Shown piece after piece: positions 33,389-44,814 of a stretch of 64,000 bases of DNA (positions are counted from its first letter, which is position 1; every line of letters starts with the position of its first letter). This stretch comes from Melanopsichium pennsylvanicum (taxonomy: Eukaryota; Basidiomycota; Ustilaginomycetes; Ustilaginales): positions 310,001 to 374,000 of the forward strand of contig OAPG01000020.1 in the NCBI GenBank assembly GCA_900208305.1, written 5' to 3'. The notes beneath the pieces are model-generated. The model was not told where the DNA came from. It did no database searches and worked only from the letters and a program-made list of their open reading frames with translations. The position numbers and the translations under genes are program-made.

Positions 33389-34262
33389 TTTGCTTGATCA
33401 CACCAGAGAATCTAGACTGCTGTCGACGCTTTCTGAAGTGGTTTCTGTGGTTGATGGTTGTACTCTTTGTTGCTCGTCGTCGATAGAGTGTGAGAATGTA
33501 ATGAACTCGATGCTGATGTAATGTCAAGCTAGATCGACACTGACGTACATCGAGAGGATGCGGGATCGAGTAGGACTAGTTGATGAAGAAGCAGAAGACC
33601 TGCCGGTGGACGATAGATCGGAGAGGTTCGAAGAGGCGAAGGCAAATTGGAGCAATATGCAAAAGTTGGTGTGGAACTCTGTCAAACTGTGGGTGGAGCA
33701 GCAGCAAAAGTCGAACAAAGTAAAGGTTGAGGTGGATTTGGGTGGCCTGCGCGTTCAAACAGCCACGCAACTCCACACGCCTACGCAACACACAACACAC
33801 TCTCACACCACATTTCCCAGCAGCTGAGCAACTGTGCTCGGGGTCGATCACCACACACTCCAAATTTGACGCGAGTTCCGAAATTTTGACAAGATTCTGT
33901 TAGGTCGCATTTTGCTCAAAGGGATTGCGGGTTGATTTTGTGCGGGAGTCGGGATTTTGAATTAGTTCACACTTCTTCGCTTCTCGCTCTTGCAAGTTCT
34001 ACCTTTCGCATCATTTCTCGACCATTCCTACTGCGTCACTACAGCCTTCTGAAGCACCGTTACTGCTTTAAAGACTCGAGGTACTCAAAGCTCAAGTGCA
34101 ACTTGCAAAGTGCGACTGGATTCGGCCTTCGACCTGGATCGACATTGCCGATTGCTTTTCACATTACATCGACCAGAAACACGCAGCACGTAGTTCAACC
34201 AAAACTTACCTACTTTGTCCGATCTCCCCCACACAGAACAGGGTGGTACGAATTGAGACAGT
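33389..34262. promoter_or_regulatory. Divergent promoter region pre10 - U1-70K
   Basis: 870 bp between opposed starts. Short frames only, including one on each strand near 33558-33863 that overlap each other and show no domain. CA-rich stretch near 33770-33815. No TATA box seen. Confidence 0.45.
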
Positions 34263-35447
34263 ATGACCAACCTCCTCCCCCCTTCACTCATCCGACTCTT
34301 TGCACCGCGACCACCACTCGAATACATTGCACCCATCTCGCGCTACGACCCCAATCCCAATGCAACTCCATTACCCAAGGATCCACAGCGCATATCTAAT
34401 CGCAAAAAACTTCGCATTCCTTTGTCCGGTGTTGCATCTACGCTCGAACTCGTCAAACAACAAAGAGCTGACTCGGGTGAAGTTACAGATGACATTGCGG
34501 CTGAAACGTCTACTTCTACCTTTACGCATGCTCGCGTCACCTTATCCGAAATCGCGCTCGAAGCGCGCAAGAGTGCAAAAGCAGAAACAAAACGTATGGG
34601 ACTCGAAACGTATTCACCCACAACCAATCCGGATGCAACACCAGATGCGTACAAGACCCTCTTTCTCGCCAGATTACCTTACAGCGCGACGGAGCAAGAT
34701 CTGCACAAGGAATTCGACATGTACGGTCCAATAACTCAAATCAAACTGGTTAGGGATCAACAGGGCAAATCGAGAGGTTACGCTTTCGTGGCATACGAGA
34801 GGGAAAGGGACATGAAGGCTGCGTACAAGGATGCAGAAGGTTTGAAAATTCATGGAAGAAGGATCATGGTGGATGTAGAGAGGGGTAGGACTGTGAAAGA
34901 TTGGAAACCTGCCAGATTGGGTGGCGGCTTAGGTGGGTCTTTAAGGAAACCAAAGAAAGCACCAGAGCCAGTAGAGTCAACTACAAGTATGGGTCCGCGT
35001 CTCGGACTGGCTGGTTTCGCATCCGGTGGTGGGGGATTCGGTGGCGGTGGAGGGGGTGGATTCAGGGGTGGTAGAGGTGGATTCAGAGGAGGGGGTGGTG
35101 GGTTTGGCGGAGCAAGAGGTGGTGGTTATGGTGGTGGTAGGAGTGGGGGGGCATTCGGTGGATCCTCGTCACGAAGTGGTTATGGTTCCGGTTCAAGAGG
35201 CGCAGGCTTTGATGATGGTTACACAGGAACGAGAGGTGGGTACAGTAACGGTGGTTCATCAAGGTACGACTCGAGTGCGAGGGGTGGGTATGCAGGTGCA
35301 GGATCAAGAGCAGGAGTTGGTAGTGGTGACGGGGATAGGGATTACTCGAATGGTCCAGGTACAGGAGCTAATGGATATTCGGGTGGAGTTGGTCGATCTT
35401 GGGACGATCCCAATTCCGGTCCTCCAACCAAGAGAAGTCGATACTGA
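34263..35447 (+). CDS. snp1: U1 snRNP 70 kDa protein (U1-70K/Snp1)
   Basis: 394 residues, intronless. It binds stem-loop I of U1 snRNA and helps define 5' splice sites. The N-terminal U1-70K motif (LLPPSLIRLFAPRPPLEYI) is followed by a variable insert. The RRM at ~130-206 has RNP2 LFLARL, RNP1 KSRGYAFVAY, and the diagnostic FDMYGPITQIKLV, ERERDMKAAYKDAEG and RRIMVDVERGRTVKDW. The GGGLGG after the RRM is also typical. The C-terminus (~255-394) is Gly/Arg/Ser/Tyr-rich in place of the RD/RS repeats of animal U1-70K, and ends in a basic PPTKRSRY. Identity is secure from the N-terminus plus RRM. Confidence 0.95.
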   Translation: MTNLLPPSLIRLFAPRPPLEYIAPISRYDPNPNATPLPKDPQRISNRKKLRIPLSGVASTLELVKQQRADSGEVTDDIAAETSTSTFTHARVTLSEIALEARKSAKAETKRMGLETYSPTTNPDATPDAYKTLFLARLPYSATEQDLHKEFDMYGPITQIKLVRDQQGKSRGYAFVAYERERDMKAAYKDAEGLKIHGRRIMVDVERGRTVKDWKPARLGGGLGGSLRKPKKAPEPVESTTSMGPRLGLAGFASGGGGFGGGGGGGFRGGRGGFRGGGGGFGGARGGGYGGGRSGGAFGGSSSRSGYGSGSRGAGFDDGYTGTRGGYSNGGSSRYDSSARGGYAGAGSRAGVGSGDGDRDYSNGPGTGANGYSGGVGRSWDDPNSGPPTKRSRY

Positions 35448-36078
35448 TTCAAATGCATCCCTCCAAAACTCCTTTTTTTTTTTTTTTTTTTTTAAGAAGC
35501 TGTATTGTTGTAATCTTATCTGCTTGCTGCAATGCAAGAACTTCACACGACACAGTTTCTTCTTCTCAACCACAAACCTTCAGCTAACCTACGATTTCCA
35601 AAGTGATCAGGTTGAGATTACTATTCGAAAGACCCCGTTCTTCCACTGCATCGAATCAAGCTTGAGATGCATCGACCAAATGTCGCAAAGACACACGATT
35701 GCTTTACTGTACAGCACCTCGTCGTCATCCAATTGAGTTGAGAATCTGATCTCGTCAACAATGCCACTCGTGTTCGTACGACAGCCTCGTCAAACGGTAA
35801 CCCTGAGGTATTCGTGTCGAATGCCAGCAACCTCATCTCCGCAACTCAGAGCTTCTCATTCGGTGTCGCCATCATTCGAGCTCAGACTTGGTCTTCGCAC
35901 TCGATCGTGCTACGAGTGCATGTTGGTGTTAACAAAGAATAACCTTTTCGAAGCAAAACAAAACTGACAACACTGTGAACCGGCAACAAAGTGACATAGA
36001 ACCAAGTGAGATGAAAGCCAATGTCAAGGGTATCGAAATATCATGGGGGGAATCACCGAATACGCGGCCACTGACCAA
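35448..36078. other. Convergent 3' intergenic region with a 21-T tract
   Basis: Between the U1-70K stop and the C2H2 factor stop. It contains 21 consecutive T at 35473-35493 just after the U1-70K stop; no gene is supported. Confidence 0.5.
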
Positions 36079-36124
36079 CTATGCCCTTCTCAACTGCTGC
36101 TGATCCGACCAACTCCTTTGTTGT

Positions 36125-36159
<35 letters not shown>

Positions 36160-38393
36160 ACCCATGAACTGCTGTTGCTGTTGCGCAAATTGAGGCTGTA
36201 GCCTTTGCTGCTGCTGCTGTTGGCCCATAAACATCCCCTGGCTCGACCCTTGGTGCTGCTGAAGATACCCCTGAATCTGATTTTGCTGATCCGGAGACCT
36301 CTCATGCCCATACCCTTCACCCCCCAAAGCACTCGTCAAACTCTGGCTCGCCTCCAATGCCGCCGCTTTGTCGCCGCATTCCTTTTCCACTCTCCAATGC
36401 CTCCTGAGTGCGTCACTCCTTGGGAATCCTTTCCCACAAATTTCGCAGACGTACGGCTTGTCACCAGAGTGTACCCTACTGTGCCTCTCCAGATCGTGCT
36501 TCCTCGAGAATGCTCTTGGGCAAACGCTGCAGGCGAAAGGCTTGAGTTGGGAATGCGATCGAAGGTGTGCCTTGAGGTTGTAGGATCGATTCTTGGCAAA
36601 AGTCTTGTTGCAGTTGGGATAAGGGCATTTCGCGATACCGTCGACGTCGATGCGTGCGTCCATGGCATCACCAAGAGCATTTATCATATCGTTTGCATGC
36701 GAGCTCGTGCCATGGTGGGGCATGAAGCCGGAATGCGAGTGCTGCATGCCGTAAGTATAGCTGCGAGAAGGAGGCATCATGCCGCCAGCGTGCGTGGCCA
36801 TGCCGTTCGAGACCATTTCTCCCATTCCGTGCGTGTTACCATACCCAGCATCGGAACCAACGACTCCAAGGCCAGAAGCATCGGGTAAGCTCGATTGCCA
36901 GTCCTGCTCGCCAGAACACGCACGTCCGCTCTGCCAGCTCATCAGCCGCGCTCGGCCGACGTTTTGACTCGGCACTATAGGGTCACGGCTTGGACCTCGG
37001 ATGACGCCGCCTACGTTGGAAAGACGCCGGAGTTCGGGGTCGAGGTTGGGTGGAGAGAAACTGGCGGTGGTGGCCATATTGGTCAAGCTGCGATGAGGTT
37101 GCAGGGTCGGTCGAACGCGGCCGTAGGGAGAATTGGAGGCGGAAAGCGCGTCTCTTGTCCTTTGCAACCCTCGCGAAGGGCCAGCTTGAGATTCGTACAC
37201 CACGTCACCTTCTTGCGACAATCTTTGGCCTTGTTGAGGCTGTCGCTGCTGCATGTGATTGGCAGCGGGTTGGAGCACGGAAGGAGTTTCCACGACCAGA
37301 CCCGCGGCAGACGTACCAGCGAAGCTGTTCAATCCCGTGTTGACGCCGAGAAGGGCGTCATTAGCGCCGCTGGTGGAAGCAAAGTTTGTTGTGTTGCGAG
37401 GCGTGAGTAGCGAGTCGGAGCTGGCATCAAAAGACTCTTCAGGTCGAGAGAGCTCGAAGCCGGTCCTGTATTGCTGAAGATGCAAGTCAGCCGTCCTTGG
37501 TAGTGTGTCGAGCCTGCTGGCGTCCATGTTGGCGAGCTCGTCGTCAGCGTAGGCGAAGGCAGACGATGCGCTGAGATCGCCGGTATCGACGCCAAGGCTG
37601 GTCGACCACAGGCCGTATTCTGTTGAGCCATCGAGGATTGGAGTGCCATCTTCGGCAAATGTGAATGAAGGAATTTCTGCGCCATAGCTGGTAGCTTCGA
37701 AGACATTGAGGCGAGTGTGTTCGGACTGAATTCAAAGCAAAACGAACAAATGGAATTGCGAGTTAGTAGGCAGATGCTGATGTGTGCGGAATGGAGTGGC
37801 ATTTGCATTGCGCCACTTACGTATTCGTAATCAGGCGCGTCGTCCAGCAGCGAAGCGGGCAAGAGAGGGAAAGAAAGCGGTGCCGAGCAGTCGAGCGTTG
37901 TGGTATCATTGGAGCTGAATATGGGCGCGAAGGCAGCGGCGGTCAGATCACCATCGAAGTCTGTCATGCTCAGGGATGAACCCTCTGGCGGACACGAAGC
38001 CGAAACATCTGGCAAAGTCGATGCAGCGGAGTATCCGCCAAGCACCGAGTCAAATGTCCTCGGGGTCGGAACGGTCGCCGCTGAGTGTAGCGAGCTTGGA
38101 TGCGATGAGGATGCGGAAGGGGCCATCACGGAAGGTTGTGAATGGCTTGAGGCGTGAGACGAAGCAGTTGCTGACGACATGATGGTGGCTGGAATTGCGG
38201 CAGTCAGCGATAGCGTGGAAGACGATGGTATGAAACCAGGCGATCTCGTAGCTATCGCTTCATTGAGGGTGGAGTTGGTGGCTGACGAGGATGTTGGTAG
38301 AGGTCGAGAATGGCCTGCATATTGATGACGGGATTCGTTCGACATGCTGGGCTGCGTGAAATGACTGCGCACGTTGGCTAGGACGGAGGTCAT
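36079..38393 (-). CDS. C2H2 zinc-finger transcription factor (Crz1/Swi5-like finger array), two exons
   Basis: Exon 1 is 38393-37821 and exon 2 is 37725-36079, giving 739 residues; the intron (gtaagt...attcag, 95 nt) is phase 0. Three adjacent fingers sit at ~558-641: CPYPNCNKTFAKNRSYNLKA with HLRSH; FACSVCPRAFSRKHDLERH; and YVCEICGKGFPRSDALRRHW ending in Cys (C2HC). The finger arrangement (YNLKAHLRSH, then HDLERH, then DALRRH...C) resembles Crz1/Prz1 and Swi5/Ace2 arrays, so both remain possible. The N-terminus is Ser/Thr/Ala-rich and could be phospho-regulated; the C-terminus after the fingers is Gln-rich (CAG/CAA repeats at 36116-36230), like an activation region. A 6.4-kb gene-poor flank lies upstream. 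Nuclear DNA-binding role is secure; the orthology is not. Confidence 0.82.
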
Positions 38394-41300
38394 TGCAGCT
38401 TGATTGCCCTTTCGATCCAGACAGGAGGGAGTTAAAGCAGCAGAGCTGAAGAGTGGTTATGTGATGTTCAGTGTATCGCAAGTGACGTTGGGATGTGACT
38501 GAGCAAGCGTGATAAATGCAGCAGTTGTCGGATGTGGTCCGATACGAGATTGAGCCGAAGCGCAAGAGCGGCGAACGATTGGGTCAAGCAGCACGGTATG
38601 TCGTCGTCGACTTTTGTTCATCGGATGGTCCGCGGAGTGCTTGGCCAGTGTAGAGTCCCTCGCAGAGTTGATGCGTGTGATCTGACTGTAGAAGGAGGTC
38701 TGCTATCAGCGATGGTGACGATGTAGCAGTTGTGATACCGTGTGATGCCCAGCAAGCGTCGATCACGAACAATTTCGTAACGAGAGATTCGCAGCGCAGA
38801 GCGACTACCAGCGTGACTCTGATTGGGCAAGCGTATGCGAAGACAGCTTGTAAGGTAACGCGAGTTGAGATGTTTGGAGCTAGGGATACCGAGATGAAGC
38901 AAGTACGGAAAGACGACAAAATCTGGTCGATGTTGAAGCTTGGAAGGGACGATGTTGATAAAGTGAGAAGCAGGCAGAGCAAGCAAAGCCGACCGGCGTC
39001 GGGCTGGGCGTGTGGGTCGAGGCGGGCGGAGGGATCAGGTGGTACGAGTGTGGGTATTGTGTGCCGGTGAATGGGTGATGTGGTGTGAGTGAGATGGGGA
39101 CGTGCTGGATCTACGCTGTACAGGGTTTTGGGCGTTTGGATGCGGCTGGATGAGCGAGGTGCAGTAGTCAATGAGGTAGTTTGCGACAAGCCACCTCACG
39201 GAAAAGATGGTGTGCGAGACACTTATTCCTTAATTTTTACTTTATTAGTATTATTCTTCTTCTGTTTTGTCTGAGTTATTAGGAGGTCAAGGTGATCTGG
39301 AAGGTCGACGTTGGAAGGGGTGCTAGGCAGGCTCATGTATGTGCTGCTGTTTGACTCTGACCGACTTGTTTCCAAAGAGGTCGAGCGGGCCCAAACCGTG
39401 CTAATGGATTCTAAGGGTGTGATTCTGTGTATGGCGAGAACGAGGAGGAAGAGGAGGACAGACTAAACGGTGGATTCAGTGTGATGGAGTACACAGAGTA
39501 ATGAGTGCATAAGCCTTCGGTCGACAGGCGTCGGAAAAAGTGTATCCCACACCGTCACGGAAAGTGGCAGGTCGGCTACGAAGTGAGCACCCTCCAAAAA
39601 GACAGGGGAGAGAGGTGTTAGAAACGAAGCATCCGACCGAGGCTCCGGACCCCTCATCAGCTTGAGTGGCCGAGCGGAAAGCCTATTCGGTGACCCGTAT
39701 GCTCAACATAAGAGGGGAACGAGCAGACACGTCCGAATTTGAACAGAAAACTAAACCTAAAACAATTATTAATAATAAAAATCATCCGAATGCACACTTA
39801 CACTCATTTTGCGCCCTATGTTTCGATATCGCCGAACCCAAATTTGACACAAAGCACTCCTTCGGCCTCTCTGCTTGTTCCTTGTTCCACGGCTCTTGAA
39901 GCAGTATGGAAATGCGAGGATCACAGCACTGAGACATGCAAATCTCTTCTTTTGGTTTCAGCGTCGCCTGCAGCAAATTCGACCAAGCCATGGCTTATCC
40001 TTAAACCTTGAAGTGACCCAACCTCATTATCACACCACTAGCATCGCACAGCACCACAGCCTCTCGTTCACCAGTGTGGGTGGAGTGCAACGGCAAAACA
40101 GGCTTCGGTGTTTATTATTCCCCTTGAGCAGCGTCACATATGCCAGATTCAAAAATCAGACGTGGCACGGGAGTAAGAATGTCAAGACAAAGTGGGTTGA
40201 TGATTCCACACGGATGCATCTGGCTCGGGGTCCAGATGTGAGAGTGCAGCAAAGGCGTCGGCCGCGTTGATACGGTATACAGAACAGTACATGTACAGTA
40301 CCTTGGCACTGTTCTCCGACCCCTTTTTTCTTTTTTCTTTTTTCTTTCTTTTTTATTGTTCTTTTTCCCCCCCCCTTTTTTTTGCTGATTGCTTTTCAGT
40401 GTTAATTTTGCCTCGAGCGCGAATGCGGAATTCAGATGGTGACTTTTTTTTTTTTACCCATACTGCATTCGAGTTCAGTACAGAGTGGGATCGGGTGAGC
40501 CGATATTTCTTTCACGACAATATGCGTACTCGTATAGTTCAACAGTGTTGTATTTGAAGCAGTGCTTTTCACGATACTAGTTGTGCACATCCAAGAAGGG
40601 TCCTTCGGCTAACAAACAGCGTTAAAAGGAGACCGGCGAGATCGCGACAAAGTAAGGATGGAAGCATTTTTTTTTAATCCCGAGAGAGCTGTGGTTCTGC
40701 TGCACTGTACTGAAAGAGTAGCCGCTGGAAGGGTCGCCTAAGGAATCTCAAGTTTAATTGCAGAAACATCTTGTCTCAAAACGGCCTCAAAGCACAAGCT
40801 TTGGCCGCACAGTACAGATCGGCACTACACGTGACAGTATCCCTACCACGCTCGCTCATATATGGCACCGACTCAAGCTTGTTTGTAATCCAACCCGTAG
40901 CGTATTCCAACCGGTGCTCGAGCGATGGACCACAGCACTCTAGATCCAACGAAAGATGCCGCTGCGATCTTTCCGCGTTTGACATGGGCGTTGACAGGAC
41001 GCATATACGGGTGTAAAATGCCCCTGCCTCTCCGACATACTACACGCATCTCTATTACCGCCGATTGCAATGCTTATCTAGGTCAACGCCGCTCGGCAGA
41101 CAAATAATTCAATGAGATGTTCTGAGCGGCGGTCCGATGACGCCCTTTCCTACTTCTGGTTTCATGCTTTGCTTATTTGCATGCTTTGCGTATTCGAAGA
41201 CTCTTCACCGGCGCCTTTGGGTGAGGTGGAATCGCATCAAGCTTCTCGTTCAAGACTCATTCGCGAGCAATTGAGGCACAAATCTCAAACCACAAACTGA

Positions 41301-44300
41301 TCCAACAACCGCCCTTTGCCAAGAGCTTTTGTATTGTGTTCCTTCTTGACCTTTGATCAAATCAGCAACCATACATTGACAAGACTGGTTCCAATCGTCA
41401 ATATTGTCGTATCTTTCCTTCGGAAGCGTACTCGTACTTCTCAACGCTCATTTAAAACCGAAGAGCTTTCGGTTGGAAACAAGTTGGTGGTCCTTGATGT
41501 GTGTTCGCTCGCAAGAATAAGCCATACAGCGCAGCGTTCGTAACGCTGCTTTGTCGGGTTTCATCGCTAAGATCTGCACCGTTTTAAAAGGGTGTGTATT
41601 ATGAGCCCTTGTCGGTAAGTACCGCAGCACACGTACTAAGGAATGATAACAATGCTGGCGTAAGGTCTGAGCTATATTGACTTCATCATACCTTGATATG
41701 TAGTGCTCAAAAAAAGGAGGCGCGCTTGGATCACTTGTGTTTTCACATACATTTTCAGCCACCTTCAGCCATTTCCGGTGATGATGAAGAAATGCGAATC
41801 TTGGGCCTCTTGGCACAAGATGGCTACTCTGTTGCAACAATATGGAGAACGTCTGAGCGTAGGCGGTCGATCTGCACAGTCGCAGACTATCGGCAGGAAA
41901 AGCTGTGCTGTACTCACGATGCCGACATTGGGAGACGTGTGACTCGGAGATCATTAATGGCTTAGTTGAGGTCTCCCAAATGTTCAAGAGAAATTGTTTT
42001 TATGTCGTCTTGCCATGTACGTCACGGTACCTTATCTGTTGTTAGCAGATATTCTGGATCTGACGGCTTGGTGATGCCGCAAGTCTCAGGCTGGTGGTAC
42101 ATGACAGACGCTTGTGAAATATATATGTGACGACTTGACGTCAGCTGCGCAGATTGCTCGCTTCGTTTGACAAACTCGTGTCGCTGTCCAGCCAATGTTG
42201 TCTCGAGTCGGTCCGATTGGTGCAGAACGGAGCCAACTAGAATCAAAACTGGGGAAACAAAAGAAGCTTGATCAGAGTTGTAGTCGGATCACACCCAGAG
42301 CGAGGTTCAAATACTGTATTGACATGTCCAACTTGGACGAGAGAAGAAGCTACGGCTCCGAAAGTCTGGAGCAATCATTCTCGTTTAGCGTGTACAAGTA
42401 TATATCCTTTTCTTCTTATCTAAGAGACCTTGGTCTTTGAAGCTTGTCGCTGTCTGAAATTGTTCTGTTTGGAATGCACTGGAGTGCTGTACTGTATATG
42501 TGTGCATTGTATGTTAAAGAGGCCGAGGGAAAAGTTTCACGGCGGCGCAATAAAACATTGTTCCGGGGAAACGCGAGGAGGGCGTTTGACAGTTTGATTT
42601 TCATGGAAGGCGTGTTCCTTTTTAGCAGCACCGTGATCGTCGTGCTTCCCTTCTTCCCAACAACCAGATTCGCTTCTTTACAGTATAGCACCACTCTATG
42701 ATTGGCTTGGACAAGAGAGAACTCCAAGGACCGCCAGAACAGCGAAGGGGGCGTACTGCAATTCCGTCCCCAATTTGAGTGTACTGTAATGTCAGTATAA
42801 GCGATAGATTCCATTACGTTAAGCGAATCATGTTCAAGCGAAACGTCAGAGATCTGCAGAAAGCGGCAATTGGCGGATTCTTTTCAAGGCGAAATAAAGC
42901 TCCCGATAGAAGGAGTCATTTCGCGAGCATTTCTCTCGTCAAACGTCCATGTGCTATCGAATCGTGTGAGACAAGCTTGCAGTAAGCGCCTGCTTATTCT
43001 ATATCGAGCCCTTGCTATAGCCAATGGCGCTGGTTCGCTATGAAATGCAAGGTCGATCGTCCAAATTTTGCGAGTCTGTCATTCCAGTGTCCTTGCAAAA
43101 CCAGTTATGTTGGCAGAGCTCGGAATTGTAGGTAAGAGATCGACGGTTCTCATCTTCAGAAGCTTCCCTGTTGCAATTTGAGTCGCATACGAGCAGTCGT
43201 TTCGTCGGTAGCCTAGATGACTAGCGCAAAGCGGGACTCCGTCTTGTCCAATCTCTCTTTCGAACATACACTGTACAGTGCTGAATAGAATCATTCATGA
43301 GGACGAGCAGCAACAGACAATGCCTACCCATAGTTTTCAATGCTTACAATAGCTCTCTTTCGCCTGCATTCGAGGCACACCCACAAGCGAGTACTGTACA
43401 GAGAGTATGGACGGTATCATCTCGAATCAATAAAGGGGGCTTTCAATGGCAATTTGAAAGAAAACCCATGAATCACAAGATGGCCGGAAGCATTCCAACT
43501 TCTACATGCTCACCCTGAAGCAACACCACTGCATCGCCATATCATCAGTATGAAGGTAGGATGCGGAAGAAGAGTTTTCATGCTGCATGTATATATCATT
43601 CTCATCCGCACAACCACCACCAGCACCACCCCAGCGGGTCAGGCAAAAGGTGATTTATCGTCGAATCGTCTCCAACCCGTTATCTCTAACATACTCCTCA
43701 ATGTACGGTGTACTGGATAGTATGGTGCAGTGTTTCTGGTTGATAGGCATTACGATAAGTGAATCTCATTTCTTTCGCATGTTGGAATGCGATTTCAAGC
43801 CGACACAATTTGAATGCCTTCTGTACGTACGTACGCACAGTAACCTCGTTGGTAAGGCTTGCAATATCAACCACAGCTAAAAAAAAAAATTCAAGGCGAA
43901 TTACAGCCATAGCTCATCCCACAATCATTGATTTGGGCATTCAACTGAGGTGTCCAACTAGAAGGCACTCAATCTGAGAGTAAAGCCCCAATTTGTGGCC
44001 ATGGTGACAGGATGAGGAGCTAGTCACTGAGCAAGATCATTGGTCCAAATCCCACAGCAAATTGGTAGCACCCAAGACAGCATCGCATGAAACCCTTAAT
44101 TCCCTATCCAAGATAAGACACATACTCTTTACCCTTCCCACCCACTCATCCACACAGACCCAGCCTCATATACCTCTCGTCACTCAACGCAGTTTCCCTA
44201 AAACAAGATCATCCTACAGAGTCCTTGGATTCATCTCATTCAAGGACGATAAGGTAGGAGTTGAAAGCAGAGATATCATCCATTTTGTTTTGATTTTCAG

Positions 44301-44361
44301 TTTTTTTAGCACGATTCTCAGCAACCGCGCAGAAAAAACCCACCAAAAGTGGTACAAGAAG

Positions 44362-44400
<39 letters not shown>

Positions 44401-44814
44401 CACCATCTTACCACTCACTACTCTGTAAGCTGTGTACACACTTTCTTTTTCGCGCAAACCAAGCAATACGACTTTACTGCAAATGCTGGATGCGTATATT
44501 GCGATTAATATATCATCTGTCAGCGTGTATACATCAATAGAATCTCGGGTGACAAGAAAACAAAAGAAAAGATTATTATAGTGATTCGAAAGAACCGCCA
44601 TGTGTGAGAAGAAGAAGTTCATTATTCAACCAGCATACAGTATGTTGAGAAAAAAGAACCGAACACCATCACCCACCGCAACCGTCGGTACTATTCTGAT
44701 GAATGTTATGCTGTCATGCAATGCAATGCAAGATAGAGAGAGAAAGAGAGCACGTCTGGCATCACCATCAGCCACCCATCTAAAGCGCCCCTCAACCCAA
44801 CACCATCGCTTCAT
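38394..44814. other. 6.4-kb gene-poor region
   Basis: Between the start of the C2H2 factor and the stop of the histidine kinase (both minus strand). All frames are short and overlap on opposite strands; the longest (41448-41987, minus) has no domain, signal peptide or plausible exon partners. Seen here: a T/C-rich tract at about 40320-40384, a run of 34 T at 44364-44397, repeated tactgta/tacagta heptamers (40294, 42312, 42490, 42679, 42782, 43392), and an A-box-like tggccgagcgg near 39667. It could be extended promoter, non-coding RNA or decayed sequence. Confidence 0.45.
44364..44397 (+). repeat. Homopolymer of 34 T
   Basis: Uninterrupted T run downstream of the histidine kinase gene; read from the minus strand it is poly-A. 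Such a long run could be a retroposition scar or simple slippage; I find no flanking target-site duplication to decide. Confidence 0.9.

Noticed and set aside
41448..41987. 179-codon minus-strand frame in the 38-45 kb gap
   Set aside because: No domain, signal peptide or membrane segment, overlapping frames on the other strand, no supporting splice or promoter signal.
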